In this document: piece by piece, positions 51,318 through 59,898 of the stretch
How the letters are laid out: each line of letters opens with the position of its first letter
How positions within the stretch are numbered: position 1 is the first letter of the stretch
From: VYFG01 sp965213885
Lineage (GTDB): Bacteria > Pseudomonadota > Gammaproteobacteria > Arenicellales > Poriferihabitantaceae
Length of the DNA: 64,000 nucleotides
NCBI GenBank assembly: GCA_965213885.1
Contig: OZ243919.1
Coordinates: 2,232,001 to 2,296,000, forward strand
Reading direction: 5' to 3'
Made by a program: the position numbers and the translations under genes
The notes under the pieces: generated by a model
Database searches by the model: none
What the model saw: the letters and a program-made list of their open reading frames with translations, nothing else
Told to the model about the DNA's origin: nothing

Positions 51318-52763
51318 ATGAACGTATCCAGCGACGCCATGCGCCACGAGAAAATGCGGATCGCCGGCCGGCAGGTGGACGGCGAAACCGGCGGAACCGT
51401 GGAAATCTTCAATCCCTATACCAACACGGTGGTGGGCACCGTCCCCCGGGCCAGCCGGGCCCAGGTGGCCGAGGCATTCAGGATTGCCGCGGCCTGCAAG
51501 CCGGCGCTGAGCCGGTACGAGCGCCAGCAGATCCTGACCAGGACCGCGGAAACCCTGGTGTCGCGCAAGGAAGAGATATCCGACCTGATCACCGCGGAGA
51601 GCGGCCTTTGCAAGAAGGACAGCCTGTACGAAGTCGGCCGCGCCTTTGACGTGTTCAGCCTGGCGGGCCAGCTTTGCATTCATGACGACGGCCGGATCTT
51701 CTCCTGCGATCTCACCCCACACGGCAAGAAGCGGAAGATTTTCACCCAGCGGGAACCATTGAACGCCATCTCCGCAATCACGCCGTTCAACCATCCGCTC
51801 AACATGATTGCGCACAAGATCGCGCCCGCCGTCGCAACCGGCAACTGCCTGGTGTGCAAGCCCACGGAACTGACGCCGCTGACCGCGCTGCTGCTGGCAG
51901 ACGTGCTGTACGAGTCCGGTCTGCCGCCGGAGATGCTGTCGGTCGTCACCGGACTGCCGGAGGATGTGGGCGAGGAAATGATCACCAATCCGCTCATTGA
52001 CCTGATCACGTTCACGGGCAGCGTGCCGGTGGGAAAGCACATCGCAAAATCCGCGGGTTACAAGCGCACGGTGCTGGAGCTCGGCGGCAACTCCCCGCTC
52101 ATCGTCATGGAGGATGCGGACCTGGACCGGGCAGCAGAGCTGGCAGTGGCGGGCGGCACGAAAAACTCCGGGCAACGCTGCACCGCGGTCAAGCGGGTGC
52201 TGTGCGTGGAGTCCGTCGCGGACGGTTTCGCGGCTCTGGTGACGGAAAAGGCGGCCAAACTCAGGTACGGAGATCCGATGGATCCGCAAACCGACGTCGG
52301 CACCGTAATCCATGAGGAGGCAGCAACCCTGATCCAGGATCGCGTCGACGGAGCGGTCTCGAACGGCGCCGAGCTGCTGTACGGGAATGACCGTCAGGGG
52401 GCACTTTATTCCCCCACGGTACTGGATCATGTCCCGCCCGACTGCACGCTGGTGGCTGAGGAAACCTTCGGTCCCCCGATCCCCCTGATCCGGGTGCGTG
52501 ACGCCTGTCACGCCATTGAAGTGGCCAATTCCACCGCTTTCGGCCTGTCCTCGGGAGTCTGCACCAACCGGCTCGACTACATCAGCCGCTTCGTGAATGA
52601 ACTGCACACCGGTACCGTGAACATCTGGGAGGTGCCGGGATACCGGACCGAGATGTCACCCTTCGGCGGTATCAAGGATTCCGGACTTGGCTACAAGGAA
52701 GGCATCATCGAGGCCATGGCCAGCTATACCAATCTGAAGACATTCTCCCTGCCCTGGGGTTGA
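51318..52763 (+). CDS. phnY: Phosphonoacetaldehyde dehydrogenase
   Basis: NAD-dependent aldehyde dehydrogenase, 481 residues from the ATG at 51318 (MNVSSDAMRHEKM). MRIAGRQVDGETGGTVEIFNP at the start, ISAITPFNHPLNMIAHKIAPA, FTGSVPVGKHIAKSAGY, the general-base Glu in VLELGGNSPLIV and the catalytic Cys in SGQRCTAVKRVL. It oxidises the product of PhnW to phosphonoacetate for PhnA. An upstream in-frame start at 51264 would overlap phnA by 41 bases and is not needed. The operon position with phnA is what decides the substrate. Confidence 0.93.
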   Translation: MNVSSDAMRHEKMRIAGRQVDGETGGTVEIFNPYTNTVVGTVPRASRAQVAEAFRIAAACKPALSRYERQQILTRTAETLVSRKEEISDLITAESGLCKKDSLYEVGRAFDVFSLAGQLCIHDDGRIFSCDLTPHGKKRKIFTQREPLNAISAITPFNHPLNMIAHKIAPAVATGNCLVCKPTELTPLTALLLADVLYESGLPPEMLSVVTGLPEDVGEEMITNPLIDLITFTGSVPVGKHIAKSAGYKRTVLELGGNSPLIVMEDADLDRAAELAVAGGTKNSGQRCTAVKRVLCVESVADGFAALVTEKAAKLRYGDPMDPQTDVGTVIHEEAATLIQDRVDGAVSNGAELLYGNDRQGALYSPTVLDHVPPDCTLVAEETFGPPIPLIRVRDACHAIEVANSTAFGLSSGVCTNRLDYISRFVNELHTGTVNIWEVPGYRTEMSPFGGIKDSGLGYKEGIIEAMASYTNLKTFSLPWG

Positions 52764-52810
52764 TTCACCGAAGGGACGCCGGACCGCGGTCGCCACGCAA
52801 GGAGCCGCGG

Positions 52811-52831
52811 CATCCCGGGTTTGCCGGGATG
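52811..52831 (+). other. Hairpin after phnY
   Basis: CATCCCGG/CCGGGATG, an 8-pair perfect stem with a five-base loop, 47 bases after the phnY stop. It lacks a T-tract; it may be a weak or rho-assisted terminator of the phn operon. Confidence 0.45.
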
Positions 52832-53003
52832 ATCACAGGCACCCCTCCGACATGCATTGCATCCCGTTGCCCCCGGACGGACCCACATTCCCGCCCATAG
52901 TTTGCACGTTGTTTGTCCGCTTTTTGTCTATGGAGAATCCCCGGGGGAGCGGTTAAACTACTGCGCCCGGATTAACTGTTTCATTGTTCCACGGTGCCCC
53001 GAC

Positions 53004-53504
53004 ATGAACGATTCCGATCTCCCTTCCAGGACCACACCCGACTATCCGTACGAAGAGACCGGAGACATGAACGTCAAGGCCGTCATTGGCCTTGAGGTGA
53101 AGGTCCAGGGGGACCTGAGCGGCAAGGAGGACCTCATCATCAACGGCACGGTGGAAGGGTCCATCAATTTCCACGAGAGCAACGTCTTCATCGGGAAGAA
53201 GGGCAAGGTCAACGCCGATGTCACGGCAAACAGCATCGTTGTCGAAGGAGAGGTCAAGGGAGGCATGCGGGGCAACGAACAGATCATCATCAAACCCACG
53301 GGGAGGGTCTTCGGGGACCTCAGGGCGCCCCGGGTGATCCTGAACGATGGCTGTCAGTTCAAGGGGTCGGTGGACATGGAAGAGAAATCCCATGCCCCGG
53401 GAGAACTGAAGTTGGGCAACACCGCGGCCAACAACAAGCAGTTACCCAAACGGGTCCTGACCGGCGGCCCCAAGCCGCCACCGGCCCCACGCAGAAAGCG
53501 GTAA
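53004..53504 (+). CDS. Bactofilin (polymer-forming cytoskeletal protein)
   Basis: The 166-residue protein has a central right-handed beta-helix domain (about residues 30-125), seen as repeated short strands: VIGLEVKVQGDLSGKEDLIINGTVEGSI, NVFIGKKGKVNADVTANSIVVEGEVKGGM, EQIIIKPTGRVFGDLRAPRVIL. It is flanked by disordered tails, the last one rich in Pro and basic residues (PKPPPAPRRKR). Bactofilins polymerise without nucleotide at the membrane and help cell shape or wall synthesis. The ATG at 53004 is where homology begins. The bcp gene follows after 45 bases. Confidence 0.93.
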   Translation: MNDSDLPSRTTPDYPYEETGDMNVKAVIGLEVKVQGDLSGKEDLIINGTVEGSINFHESNVFIGKKGKVNADVTANSIVVEGEVKGGMRGNEQIIIKPTGRVFGDLRAPRVILNDGCQFKGSVDMEEKSHAPGELKLGNTAANNKQLPKRVLTGGPKPPPAPRRKR

Positions 53505-53549
53505 CGGTGCGGATAACACCCGGAAAGCCCCCTATCAGGGATATCAGCC

Positions 53550-54023
53550 ATGGCCATCGAAGCAGGCGAGACCGCCCCCGCGTTCACCCTCAACGATCAG
53601 GATGGCAACAGCGTTGCCCTGGAGGACTTTCGCGGTCGGACGGTGGTGATCTTCTTCTATCCCAAGGACAACACGCCCGGCTGTACCAGGGAAGCCTGCG
53701 GATTTCGCGACAACATCCGGAAGTTTGACGCCCTGGACACGGTCATCCTCGGAGTCTCCCCGGATGCGGAGAAGTCGCACATCCGGTTTATCGATCAGTT
53801 CAACCTGCCCTTCACCCTGCTTTCGGACCCGGACAGGAAAGTCATGGAACAGTACGGCGCATGGGGCGAGAAGGTCCTGTACGGCATGAAGAGGGTGGGT
53901 GTCATCCGCTCCACCACGATCGTGGGGCCTGACGGCAAGGTGCTGAAGCACTGGCGGAGGGTTCCGAAGGCTGCGGACCACCCGAACAAGGTGCTCGAGT
54001 TCCTGGAGGCGCGTTCGGCCTGA
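53550..54023 (+). CDS. bcp: Thioredoxin-dependent peroxiredoxin (Bcp/PrxQ)
   Basis: Thiol peroxidase of 157 residues. The peroxidatic Cys and the second Cys five residues later are in DNTPGCTREACGFRD at about residues 45-50, the AhpC/TSA fold begins with GETAPAFTLNDQDG, and the conserved Arg is in GVIRSTTIVGPDG. It probably shares a transcript with bactofilin and converges on glmM with only 22 bases between stops. Confidence 0.96.
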   Translation: MAIEAGETAPAFTLNDQDGNSVALEDFRGRTVVIFFYPKDNTPGCTREACGFRDNIRKFDALDTVILGVSPDAEKSHIRFIDQFNLPFTLLSDPDRKVMEQYGAWGEKVLYGMKRVGVIRSTTIVGPDGKVLKHWRRVPKAADHPNKVLEFLEARSA

Positions 54024-54045
54024 GCGGCATCCGCCGGGACCGGAG

Positions 54046-55398
54046 TCAGCCGGCGCTCCTGGCATCATCCACTGCCGAGGCAACCATCCGCGCAAGCCGG
54101 TCAACCTTCCCGACATCCTCACCCTCTATCATCACCCGCACCAGCGGCTCCGTTCCGGAAGGGCGCAGCACGACACGCCCCTGGTCACCAAGCTCAGTTT
54201 CCGCTGCCTCCACGGCTGCCCTGACCCGGGCGCTCTCCACAAGCGCCCCGGCATTGGCGCCATCCGCGTCAACGTTGATCATTTCCTGCGGATACACCCG
54301 CATACCGGCCACCAGGGTGGACAGTGGCTGCCCGGCTTCCAGCATCACCTGCATCACCTCCAGGGCCGCCACGATACCGTCGCCGGTGGTTCCCTTGTCG
54401 AGGCAGATGATGTGACCCGAGGTTTCGCCCCCCAGGAGCCAGCCCTTCCCGACCAGGGTCTCATGAACGAATCGATCGCCCACACCGGTACGGCAAAACG
54501 GGATCTTCCTCTGCTCGAGCGCCTGCTGGAGCCCCAGGTTGGTCATCAGTGTCCCGACCACTCCGCCACCCAGGTTTCCCCGGGCCTGCCTGTGTCCGGC
54601 AAGCAGATAGAGAATCTGGTCGCCGTCAACGCCGTGACCGGTTTCATCCACCAGCAGGACGCGGTCGGCGTCACCGTCCAGCGCAATGCCCAGTGCGGCG
54701 CGTTCCTGCAGGACTCTTGCCTTGAGTCCATCGAGACTGGTCGATCCGCATTCGCGGTTGATATTGTACCCGTCCGGCCGGTTGCCGATGGCAACCACAT
54801 CCACGCCGAGCTCCGCCAGTACCCGTGGAGCCACCTCGTACCCGGCACCGTTGGCACAATCAATCACCACCTTCAGCCCCGAGAGGCTGAGAGACCGGGG
54901 GAAGGTATTCTTGCAGAATTCGATGTAACGCCCCTGGGCATCGGAAAACCGCTCCGCCCGCCCCAGCCGGCTGGAGTCAACGCAGGTCATTTCTCCCTGC
55001 ATCGCCCTGTCGATGGCGGCCACCAATGCATCGTCCAGTTTGGTGCCCTCGGCGGAAAAGATCTTGATGCCGTTGTCGTGGTAGGGATTGTGCGACGCGC
55101 TGATCACCACACCGGCGCAGGCCCTGGCGGTCCGGGTGAGGTAAGCGATGCCCGGGGTTGGCATGGGTCCGAGCAACGAGATGTTCACGCCCGCGGCGGA
55201 AAAGCCGGCTTCCAAGGCGGACTCCAGCAGGTAGCCGGAAATACGGGTATCCTTGCCAACCAGCACCTTGTCACCGTCGCCGGCGCTGCCAAGTACCTGG
55301 CCCGCCGCCCAGCCCAGCTTCATGACAGTCCGGGGGGTGATGGGTTCGAGGCCTACGCGGCCGCGAACCCCGTCGGTACCGAACAGAGACTCCGACAC
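54046..55398 (-). CDS. glmM: Phosphoglucosamine mutase
   Basis: Converts glucosamine 6-phosphate to glucosamine 1-phosphate for UDP-GlcNAc. 450 residues with LFGTDGVRGRVG at the start, the phosphoserine loop GVVISASHNPYHDNGIKIF at about residue 100, the metal loop ALDGDADRVLLVD at about 240, GGETSGHIICLD at about 325 and the sugar-phosphate loop RPSGTEPLVRVMIEG at the end. It lies 14 bases after ftsH. The common order in gammaproteobacteria has folP between them, and folP is missing here. Confidence 0.97.
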   Translation of the reverse strand: MSESLFGTDGVRGRVGLEPITPRTVMKLGWAAGQVLGSAGDGDKVLVGKDTRISGYLLESALEAGFSAAGVNISLLGPMPTPGIAYLTRTARACAGVVISASHNPYHDNGIKIFSAEGTKLDDALVAAIDRAMQGEMTCVDSSRLGRAERFSDAQGRYIEFCKNTFPRSLSLSGLKVVIDCANGAGYEVAPRVLAELGVDVVAIGNRPDGYNINRECGSTSLDGLKARVLQERAALGIALDGDADRVLLVDETGHGVDGDQILYLLAGHRQARGNLGGGVVGTLMTNLGLQQALEQRKIPFCRTGVGDRFVHETLVGKGWLLGGETSGHIICLDKGTTGDGIVAALEVMQVMLEAGQPLSTLVAGMRVYPQEMINVDADGANAGALVESARVRAAVEAAETELGDQGRVVLRPSGTEPLVRVMIEGEDVGKVDRLARMVASAVDDARSAG

Positions 55399-55412
55399 CG
55401 TGGAACGTGACG

Positions 55413-57335
55413 CTAGGCGGCCTCGTTGGGATCCGGCAGGTCGATATCGGATTCCGACAGGACAGGATCCAGCTTCTCGTCCCTGGCACCCGTGTTCACC
55501 TCACTGCCCGGACTGGATTCGGACTTGTCGTCCTCGTCCGGGGACCGGGGGTCCCGGCCCTCCATGATCGCCTCGATCTGGTCCGACTCCAGAGTCTCCC
55601 ATTCAAGGAGCTTCCGCGTCATGACCTCGAGCTTGTCGCGGTTGTCCTCGATGATTCCCCGCGCACGGTCATACTGCTCGGAGATGATCCGGGTGATCTC
55701 CTGCTCGACCTTCTCCGCGGTCTCGTCACTGAGTCCTCCGGTTGGCCGGCCATACATGTCGGTACTTTCCCGATTGTAGATCCGGGGGCCGAGCAGTTCG
55801 CTCATGCCCCACTCCGCCACCATGGATTCCGCGGTGCGGGTCGCCATCTGCATGTCGCCGGCCGCCCCGCTCGTGACCTGGTCCATGAAAATCTCCTCCG
55901 CGATCCGTCCGCCCATGGATACCGCAATCTGGGCCAGGAGTTTCTCCTTTTCCAGGCTGAGTTCATCCGCCTCGGGGAGGAATTGCGTGGTACCGAGCGC
56001 ACGCCCCCTGGGAATGATCGTCACCTTCAGTATGGGATCGACCAGGTCACGAAGTATCCAGCCGACCACGGTGTGGCCGGATTCATGGTAGGCGGTGTTG
56101 GTCAGATCCTCCTTGCTCATCACCATGGACTTGCGTTCAGCGCCCATCATGATCTTGTCCCGGGCCGCCCAGAACTCCTCCACACCAACCAGTTTCTTCT
56201 TCAGTCTGGCGCTCAGCAGGGCCGCCTCATTGACCAGGTTGGCAATCTGGGCGCCGGAGAATCCGGGCGTGCCCCGTGCGATATCGCGCGGATTGACATC
56301 GTCGGATACCGGCACCTTGCGCATGTGCACCTTGAGGATGGCCTCACGGCCACGGATGTCCGGCAGGGGCACATGGACCTGGCGGTCGAAACGGCCGGGA
56401 CGCAGCAGTGCGGGGTCCAGCACATCCGGGCGATTGGTGGCGGCGATCACGATGACGCCTTCATTCTCCTCGAATCCGTCCATCTCCACCAGGAGCTGGT
56501 TCAGGGTCTGCTCCCGCTCGTCGTTGCCGCCGCCGAATCCGGCACCGCGATGACGCCCGACGGCATCGATCTCGTCAATGAATATGATGCAGGGGGCATT
56601 CTTCTTGGCCTGGTCAAACATGTCCCGCACCCGGGATGCGCCGACGCCGACGAACATTTCCACGAAGTCGGAGCCCGAGATGGTGAAGAACGGCACCTTG
56701 GCCTCTCCGGCAATGGCCTTGGCAAGGAGGGTCTTGCCCGTACCGGGGCTGCCGGTCATCAGCACACCGCGCGGAATGCGGCCTCCAAGCCTGTGGAACC
56801 GCGAGGGGTCCTGCAGGAATTCCACCAGTTCACCAACATCCTCCTTGGCCTCGTCCACCCCGGCCACATCTTCAAAAGTGATGTGGTTCTTGTCCTCGGC
56901 CAGCATCTTGGCCTTGCTCTTGCCGAAGCTGAGCGCACCGCCCCGGCCGCCGCCCTGCATCTGCTTCATGAAGAAAATCCACACGCCGATCAGGAGCAGG
57001 ATGGGGAATGAACTGATCAGCAGGCTCATCAGCAGGGAGGTGCCCTCCTCCTGCTTTGCACGGATCCGGACGCCGTTGGCATACAGGTCGTCAATCAGCT
57101 TGGGATCGTTTGGGGCATAGGTGATGAACGCGCGGTTGTCGTTGGTCTCTCCGGTGATCGTATCGCCCGAAATCTCCACGGCGGCGATGTTGCCCTTTTC
57201 AACCTCACCGAGAAAAGTCGAGTAGTCCATCTCTCCGCCACGGTTACCCTGCGGCGATGTGAAATTCTCGAAGACGGACATCAGCACCATGGCGATCACC
57301 AGCCACAGCAGGATGTTCTTGGTCATGTTGGACAC
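55413..57335 (-). CDS. ftsH: ATP-dependent zinc metalloprotease FtsH
   Basis: Membrane-bound AAA protease for quality control and regulation (LpxC, heat-shock sigma factor). 640 residues: two membrane helices (about 6-22 and 101-121) with a small periplasmic domain between, Walker A GSPGTGKT at 195-202 (Ser in place of the usual Pro), Walker B IIFIDEIDAVG, second homology region ATNRPDVLDPALLRPGRFDR, the zinc motif HESGHTVVG and the downstream Asp ligand region. The C-terminal tail is acidic and Ser-rich. It is the middle gene of rlmE-ftsH-glmM. Confidence 0.97.
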   Translation of the reverse strand: MSNMTKNILLWLVIAMVLMSVFENFTSPQGNRGGEMDYSTFLGEVEKGNIAAVEISGDTITGETNDNRAFITYAPNDPKLIDDLYANGVRIRAKQEEGTSLLMSLLISSFPILLLIGVWIFFMKQMQGGGRGGALSFGKSKAKMLAEDKNHITFEDVAGVDEAKEDVGELVEFLQDPSRFHRLGGRIPRGVLMTGSPGTGKTLLAKAIAGEAKVPFFTISGSDFVEMFVGVGASRVRDMFDQAKKNAPCIIFIDEIDAVGRHRGAGFGGGNDEREQTLNQLLVEMDGFEENEGVIVIAATNRPDVLDPALLRPGRFDRQVHVPLPDIRGREAILKVHMRKVPVSDDVNPRDIARGTPGFSGAQIANLVNEAALLSARLKKKLVGVEEFWAARDKIMMGAERKSMVMSKEDLTNTAYHESGHTVVGWILRDLVDPILKVTIIPRGRALGTTQFLPEADELSLEKEKLLAQIAVSMGGRIAEEIFMDQVTSGAAGDMQMATRTAESMVAEWGMSELLGPRIYNRESTDMYGRPTGGLSDETAEKVEQEITRIISEQYDRARGIIEDNRDKLEVMTRKLLEWETLESDQIEAIMEGRDPRSPDEDDKSESSPGSEVNTGARDEKLDPVLSESDIDLPDPNEAA

Positions 57336-57438
57336 TGTTGGTACTCCGGTAAACGTGGAACCCGGGTTCCACCGGTCAGGTTAATCATATCATGTTACAC
57401 ATGGGCACCCGGCCGGCCGGCAGGCGGCGGCCGCAACC

Positions 57439-58095
57439 TCAATCACCCTCCTTGCCGGTGACAGCCCCACCGAGGAACCCCCGGCCAAGGAGATAGAACT
57501 CCCGGGATTCCGCTCGGGAGGCCTCCGGCTTGATGGTGAAGGTCCGGTCGAACCTCAAACGCATTGCCCTGCGGATTCCGGTTGCCGTCCCATCCTCGAA
57601 CAGTTTGGTCAGAAGCGTTCCGTCCGGCCGGAGAGCATGATCGCAGAATTCCATCACCGCCTCCTGTATTGCCTCGGCCCGGGCCTCGTCGGTGGCCCGG
57701 ATACCGGTAATATTGGGGGCCATGTCGGACAATACAAGGTCAACCGGCGCGTCCCCGAGCCACGCCAGAACGTCATCCGAAACGTCCGGATCCGTGAAAT
57801 CCCCCTGCACGAAATGGACGCCCGGAACGGGGGACATGGACAGCAGGTCCACCGCGACGACCAGGGCCGGAGAAGTCACCCGTCCCGCGACATACTGCGT
57901 CCAGCTTCCGGGCGCGCTGCCCAGGTCCACGACCCGGGTGGACGGCCGGACCAGCCGGTACTTGCGGTCGATCTCTTCCAGCTTGAAGTAGGACCGCGCC
58001 CTTACCCCGTCGGCCCTGGCTCTTCGCACATACGGATCATTTTTCTGACGCCTGCGCCAGTTGTCTGATTTGCGCCGCCTGCGTCCGGTGGTCAC
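57439..58095 (-). CDS. rlmE: 23S rRNA 2'-O-ribose methyltransferase RlmE (FtsJ/RrmJ)
   Basis: Methylates U2552 (E. coli number) in the A-loop of the large subunit. 218 residues; the basic start RRRKSDNWRRRQKNDPYVRRARADG leads to SYFKLEEIDRKY with the catalytic Lys, the SAM loop VVDLGSAPGSWTQYVAG, DMAPNITGIRATDEARA with the catalytic Asp, and LLTKLFEDG with the second Lys. It lies 103 bases upstream of ftsH on the same strand, the classical pair. Confidence 0.96.
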   Translation of the reverse strand: MTTGRRRRKSDNWRRRQKNDPYVRRARADGVRARSYFKLEEIDRKYRLVRPSTRVVDLGSAPGSWTQYVAGRVTSPALVVAVDLLSMSPVPGVHFVQGDFTDPDVSDDVLAWLGDAPVDLVLSDMAPNITGIRATDEARAEAIQEAVMEFCDHALRPDGTLLTKLFEDGTATGIRRAMRLRFDRTFTIKPEASRAESREFYLLGRGFLGGAVTGKEGD

Positions 58096-58155
58096 GGTAT
58101 CAGCCTCCCGCCGGAAGCATCACGAGGGCCCGGCAACCCGGTACAATTCCCGCCC

Positions 58156-58452
58156 ATGAAAACGCTTTCCGTGCAACAGAGAAAATACCTGAAAGGCCAG
58201 GCGCATTCCCTGAAACCCGTGGTCACCGTCGGCCCCGGCGGACTCTCCCCGGGCGTGGTGGAGGAACTGACCCGGAACATCGCCCACCATGAACTGATGA
58301 AGATCAAGCTCCCCGCAGGGGGGAAAGCGGAACGAAGGGCGCTGCTCAATGCGGCCTGTGATGCGGTCGGTGCCGCCGCCGTGACGTTGATCGGCCGCAC
58401 CGGCATCATGTATCGGGCCGCGGAAAACACCCGCATCCGGCTGCCGGAATGA
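58156..58452 (+). CDS. yhbY: YhbY family RNA-binding (CRM domain) protein
   Basis: A single CRM domain of 98 residues associated with pre-50S ribosomes. LSVQQRKYLKGQAHSLKPVVTVGPGGLSPGVVEEL with the GxxG loop, NIAHHELMKIKLPAGG and VTLIGRTGIMYRA are as in the family. It is divergent from rlmE with 60 bases between starts, the usual arrangement. The 171 bases after it, up to the MFS gene end, hold no recognisable gene. Confidence 0.95.
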   Translation: MKTLSVQQRKYLKGQAHSLKPVVTVGPGGLSPGVVEELTRNIAHHELMKIKLPAGGKAERRALLNAACDAVGAAAVTLIGRTGIMYRAAENTRIRLPE

Positions 58453-58623
58453 ATGGTCCGACCGCACTCGCCGTTCCTGCCGGAGGTTGGCGGGCATGCT
58501 GCCCGGATCCAGGGGGGTTGCCCGGGCAATTACCGTGCTGGTCCCGTCGCCGGGCACGGCCAGGATCTTCCGCCTGCTCATTTGGGAATCATGGGCATCA
58601 AGATCCCTGTCGACCCGGTTCCG

Positions 58624-59835
58624 TCAGCCCGGAAACCGCGCCCGGGAGGAGTGCAGCGGTGCCGGCAGCTCGAACTCCCTGCCCTCCGCCGGGTTGGCCG
58701 GAATCAGCAGTGAAAGGACCAGGGAGCACGCCGCGAAACCGGTTCCGCACAGGAAAACCCACATGGGCGAACTCAACCACACCAATCCCAGCGCCACCGG
58801 CAGCAGGACTGCGGCAATGTGGTTGATGGTAAACGACACGCCGGCCGATGAGGCAAAGTCCCTGGGATCCGCGATCTTCTGAAAATAGGTCTTGATGGCA
58901 ATGGCCAGGGCGAAGAACATGTGGTCGAGGATATACAGCACGGCAGCCAGCCCGGCGTGGCTGACGAAGGCATAGGTGGTGAAGATCACGATGAGCCCGA
59001 GATATTCGAACACCAGGGCGTTACGGTCGCCCCAGCGTCCCACCAGGCGCCCGATCACGGGAGCGAGCCAGATATTGATGGCACAGTTCACCAGGAACAG
59101 GAGGGTCAGACCGGCGGCGCTGTAGCCGAATTTCTCCACCATCATGAAACCGGCGAACACCACGAAAATCTGCCTGCGGGCGCCGGAGAAAAACACCAGG
59201 GCGTAGTAGAGCCAGTATCGACGCCGGAGGATCAGTTGCTTGTGCTGCCGGTGCCTGGACGCGATGGCGGGATAGGACAGGAGCACCACCAGGGTGATCA
59301 CCGCGGTCATTCCCCCTCCGGCAAGGAGGACATGACGGTACGACAGCGAAAACAGCTCAAGGCCCGCGTAGATCAGGCCGAATGCCACCAGCGAAGTGAA
59401 TGACCCCACCCCGAGAATCCGCCCCAGGACCAGCGCAGTGCGGTCCTTGTCAATCCACTGCAGGGTCAGGGAGCTCTGTACCGCCTCGTAGTAGTGAAAC
59501 CCGAAAGACATCAGCAGCGTGGTGCAGTACAGTCCGACGACCGAGGGCAGGTATCCCGTCAGGGCGGTTCCGATGCCCATGAGCAGCAGGGACACGATGG
59601 CCAGGGTCTGCTCACGCATCAGCAGGAGGACGAAGATCACCGCAAATGCCAAGAATCCCGGAACCTCCCGGATACTCTGCAGGATGCCGATTTCCCTGCC
59701 GCTGAATCCCGCCATCTCGACACTGAGGTTGTTGATCATCGCCGACCAGGTGGCGAAGGACAGGGGAACCGCCGAGGCCATCAGCATCAGCAGCATTTCC
59801 GGTGAACGCAGGTAGGCCTTGAGGGCAGAATTCAC
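58624..59835 (-). CDS. Major facilitator superfamily transporter
   Basis: The 403-residue membrane protein has about twelve helices (first at about 14-34). MFS-like loops are GFSGREIGILQSIREVPGFLAF near helix 2 and GRLVGRWGDRNALVFEYLGLIV in the second half, while the usual DRxGRR motif of the first half is weak. QSSLTLQWIDKDRTALVLGRILG is a conserved-looking central loop. I cannot name the subfamily. It lies 63 bases downstream of hyuB on the same strand, so it may carry the substrate or product of the hydantoinase genes. Confidence 0.85.
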   Translation of the reverse strand: MNSALKAYLRSPEMLLMLMASAVPLSFATWSAMINNLSVEMAGFSGREIGILQSIREVPGFLAFAVIFVLLLMREQTLAIVSLLLMGIGTALTGYLPSVVGLYCTTLLMSFGFHYYEAVQSSLTLQWIDKDRTALVLGRILGVGSFTSLVAFGLIYAGLELFSLSYRHVLLAGGGMTAVITLVVLLSYPAIASRHRQHKQLILRRRYWLYYALVFFSGARRQIFVVFAGFMMVEKFGYSAAGLTLLFLVNCAINIWLAPVIGRLVGRWGDRNALVFEYLGLIVIFTTYAFVSHAGLAAVLYILDHMFFALAIAIKTYFQKIADPRDFASSAGVSFTINHIAAVLLPVALGLVWLSSPMWVFLCGTGFAACSLVLSLLIPANPAEGREFELPAPLHSSRARFPG

Positions 59836-59898
59836 ATGGGAGTCTCAGTTGGCAACCGGTTATTCTATCGCGAACGCCGGCCCGCCGGTCCGGGCGGT

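Noticed and set aside
52811..52831. Hairpin as classical terminator
   Set aside because: Good stem but no T-tract on either strand; listed only as a hairpin.
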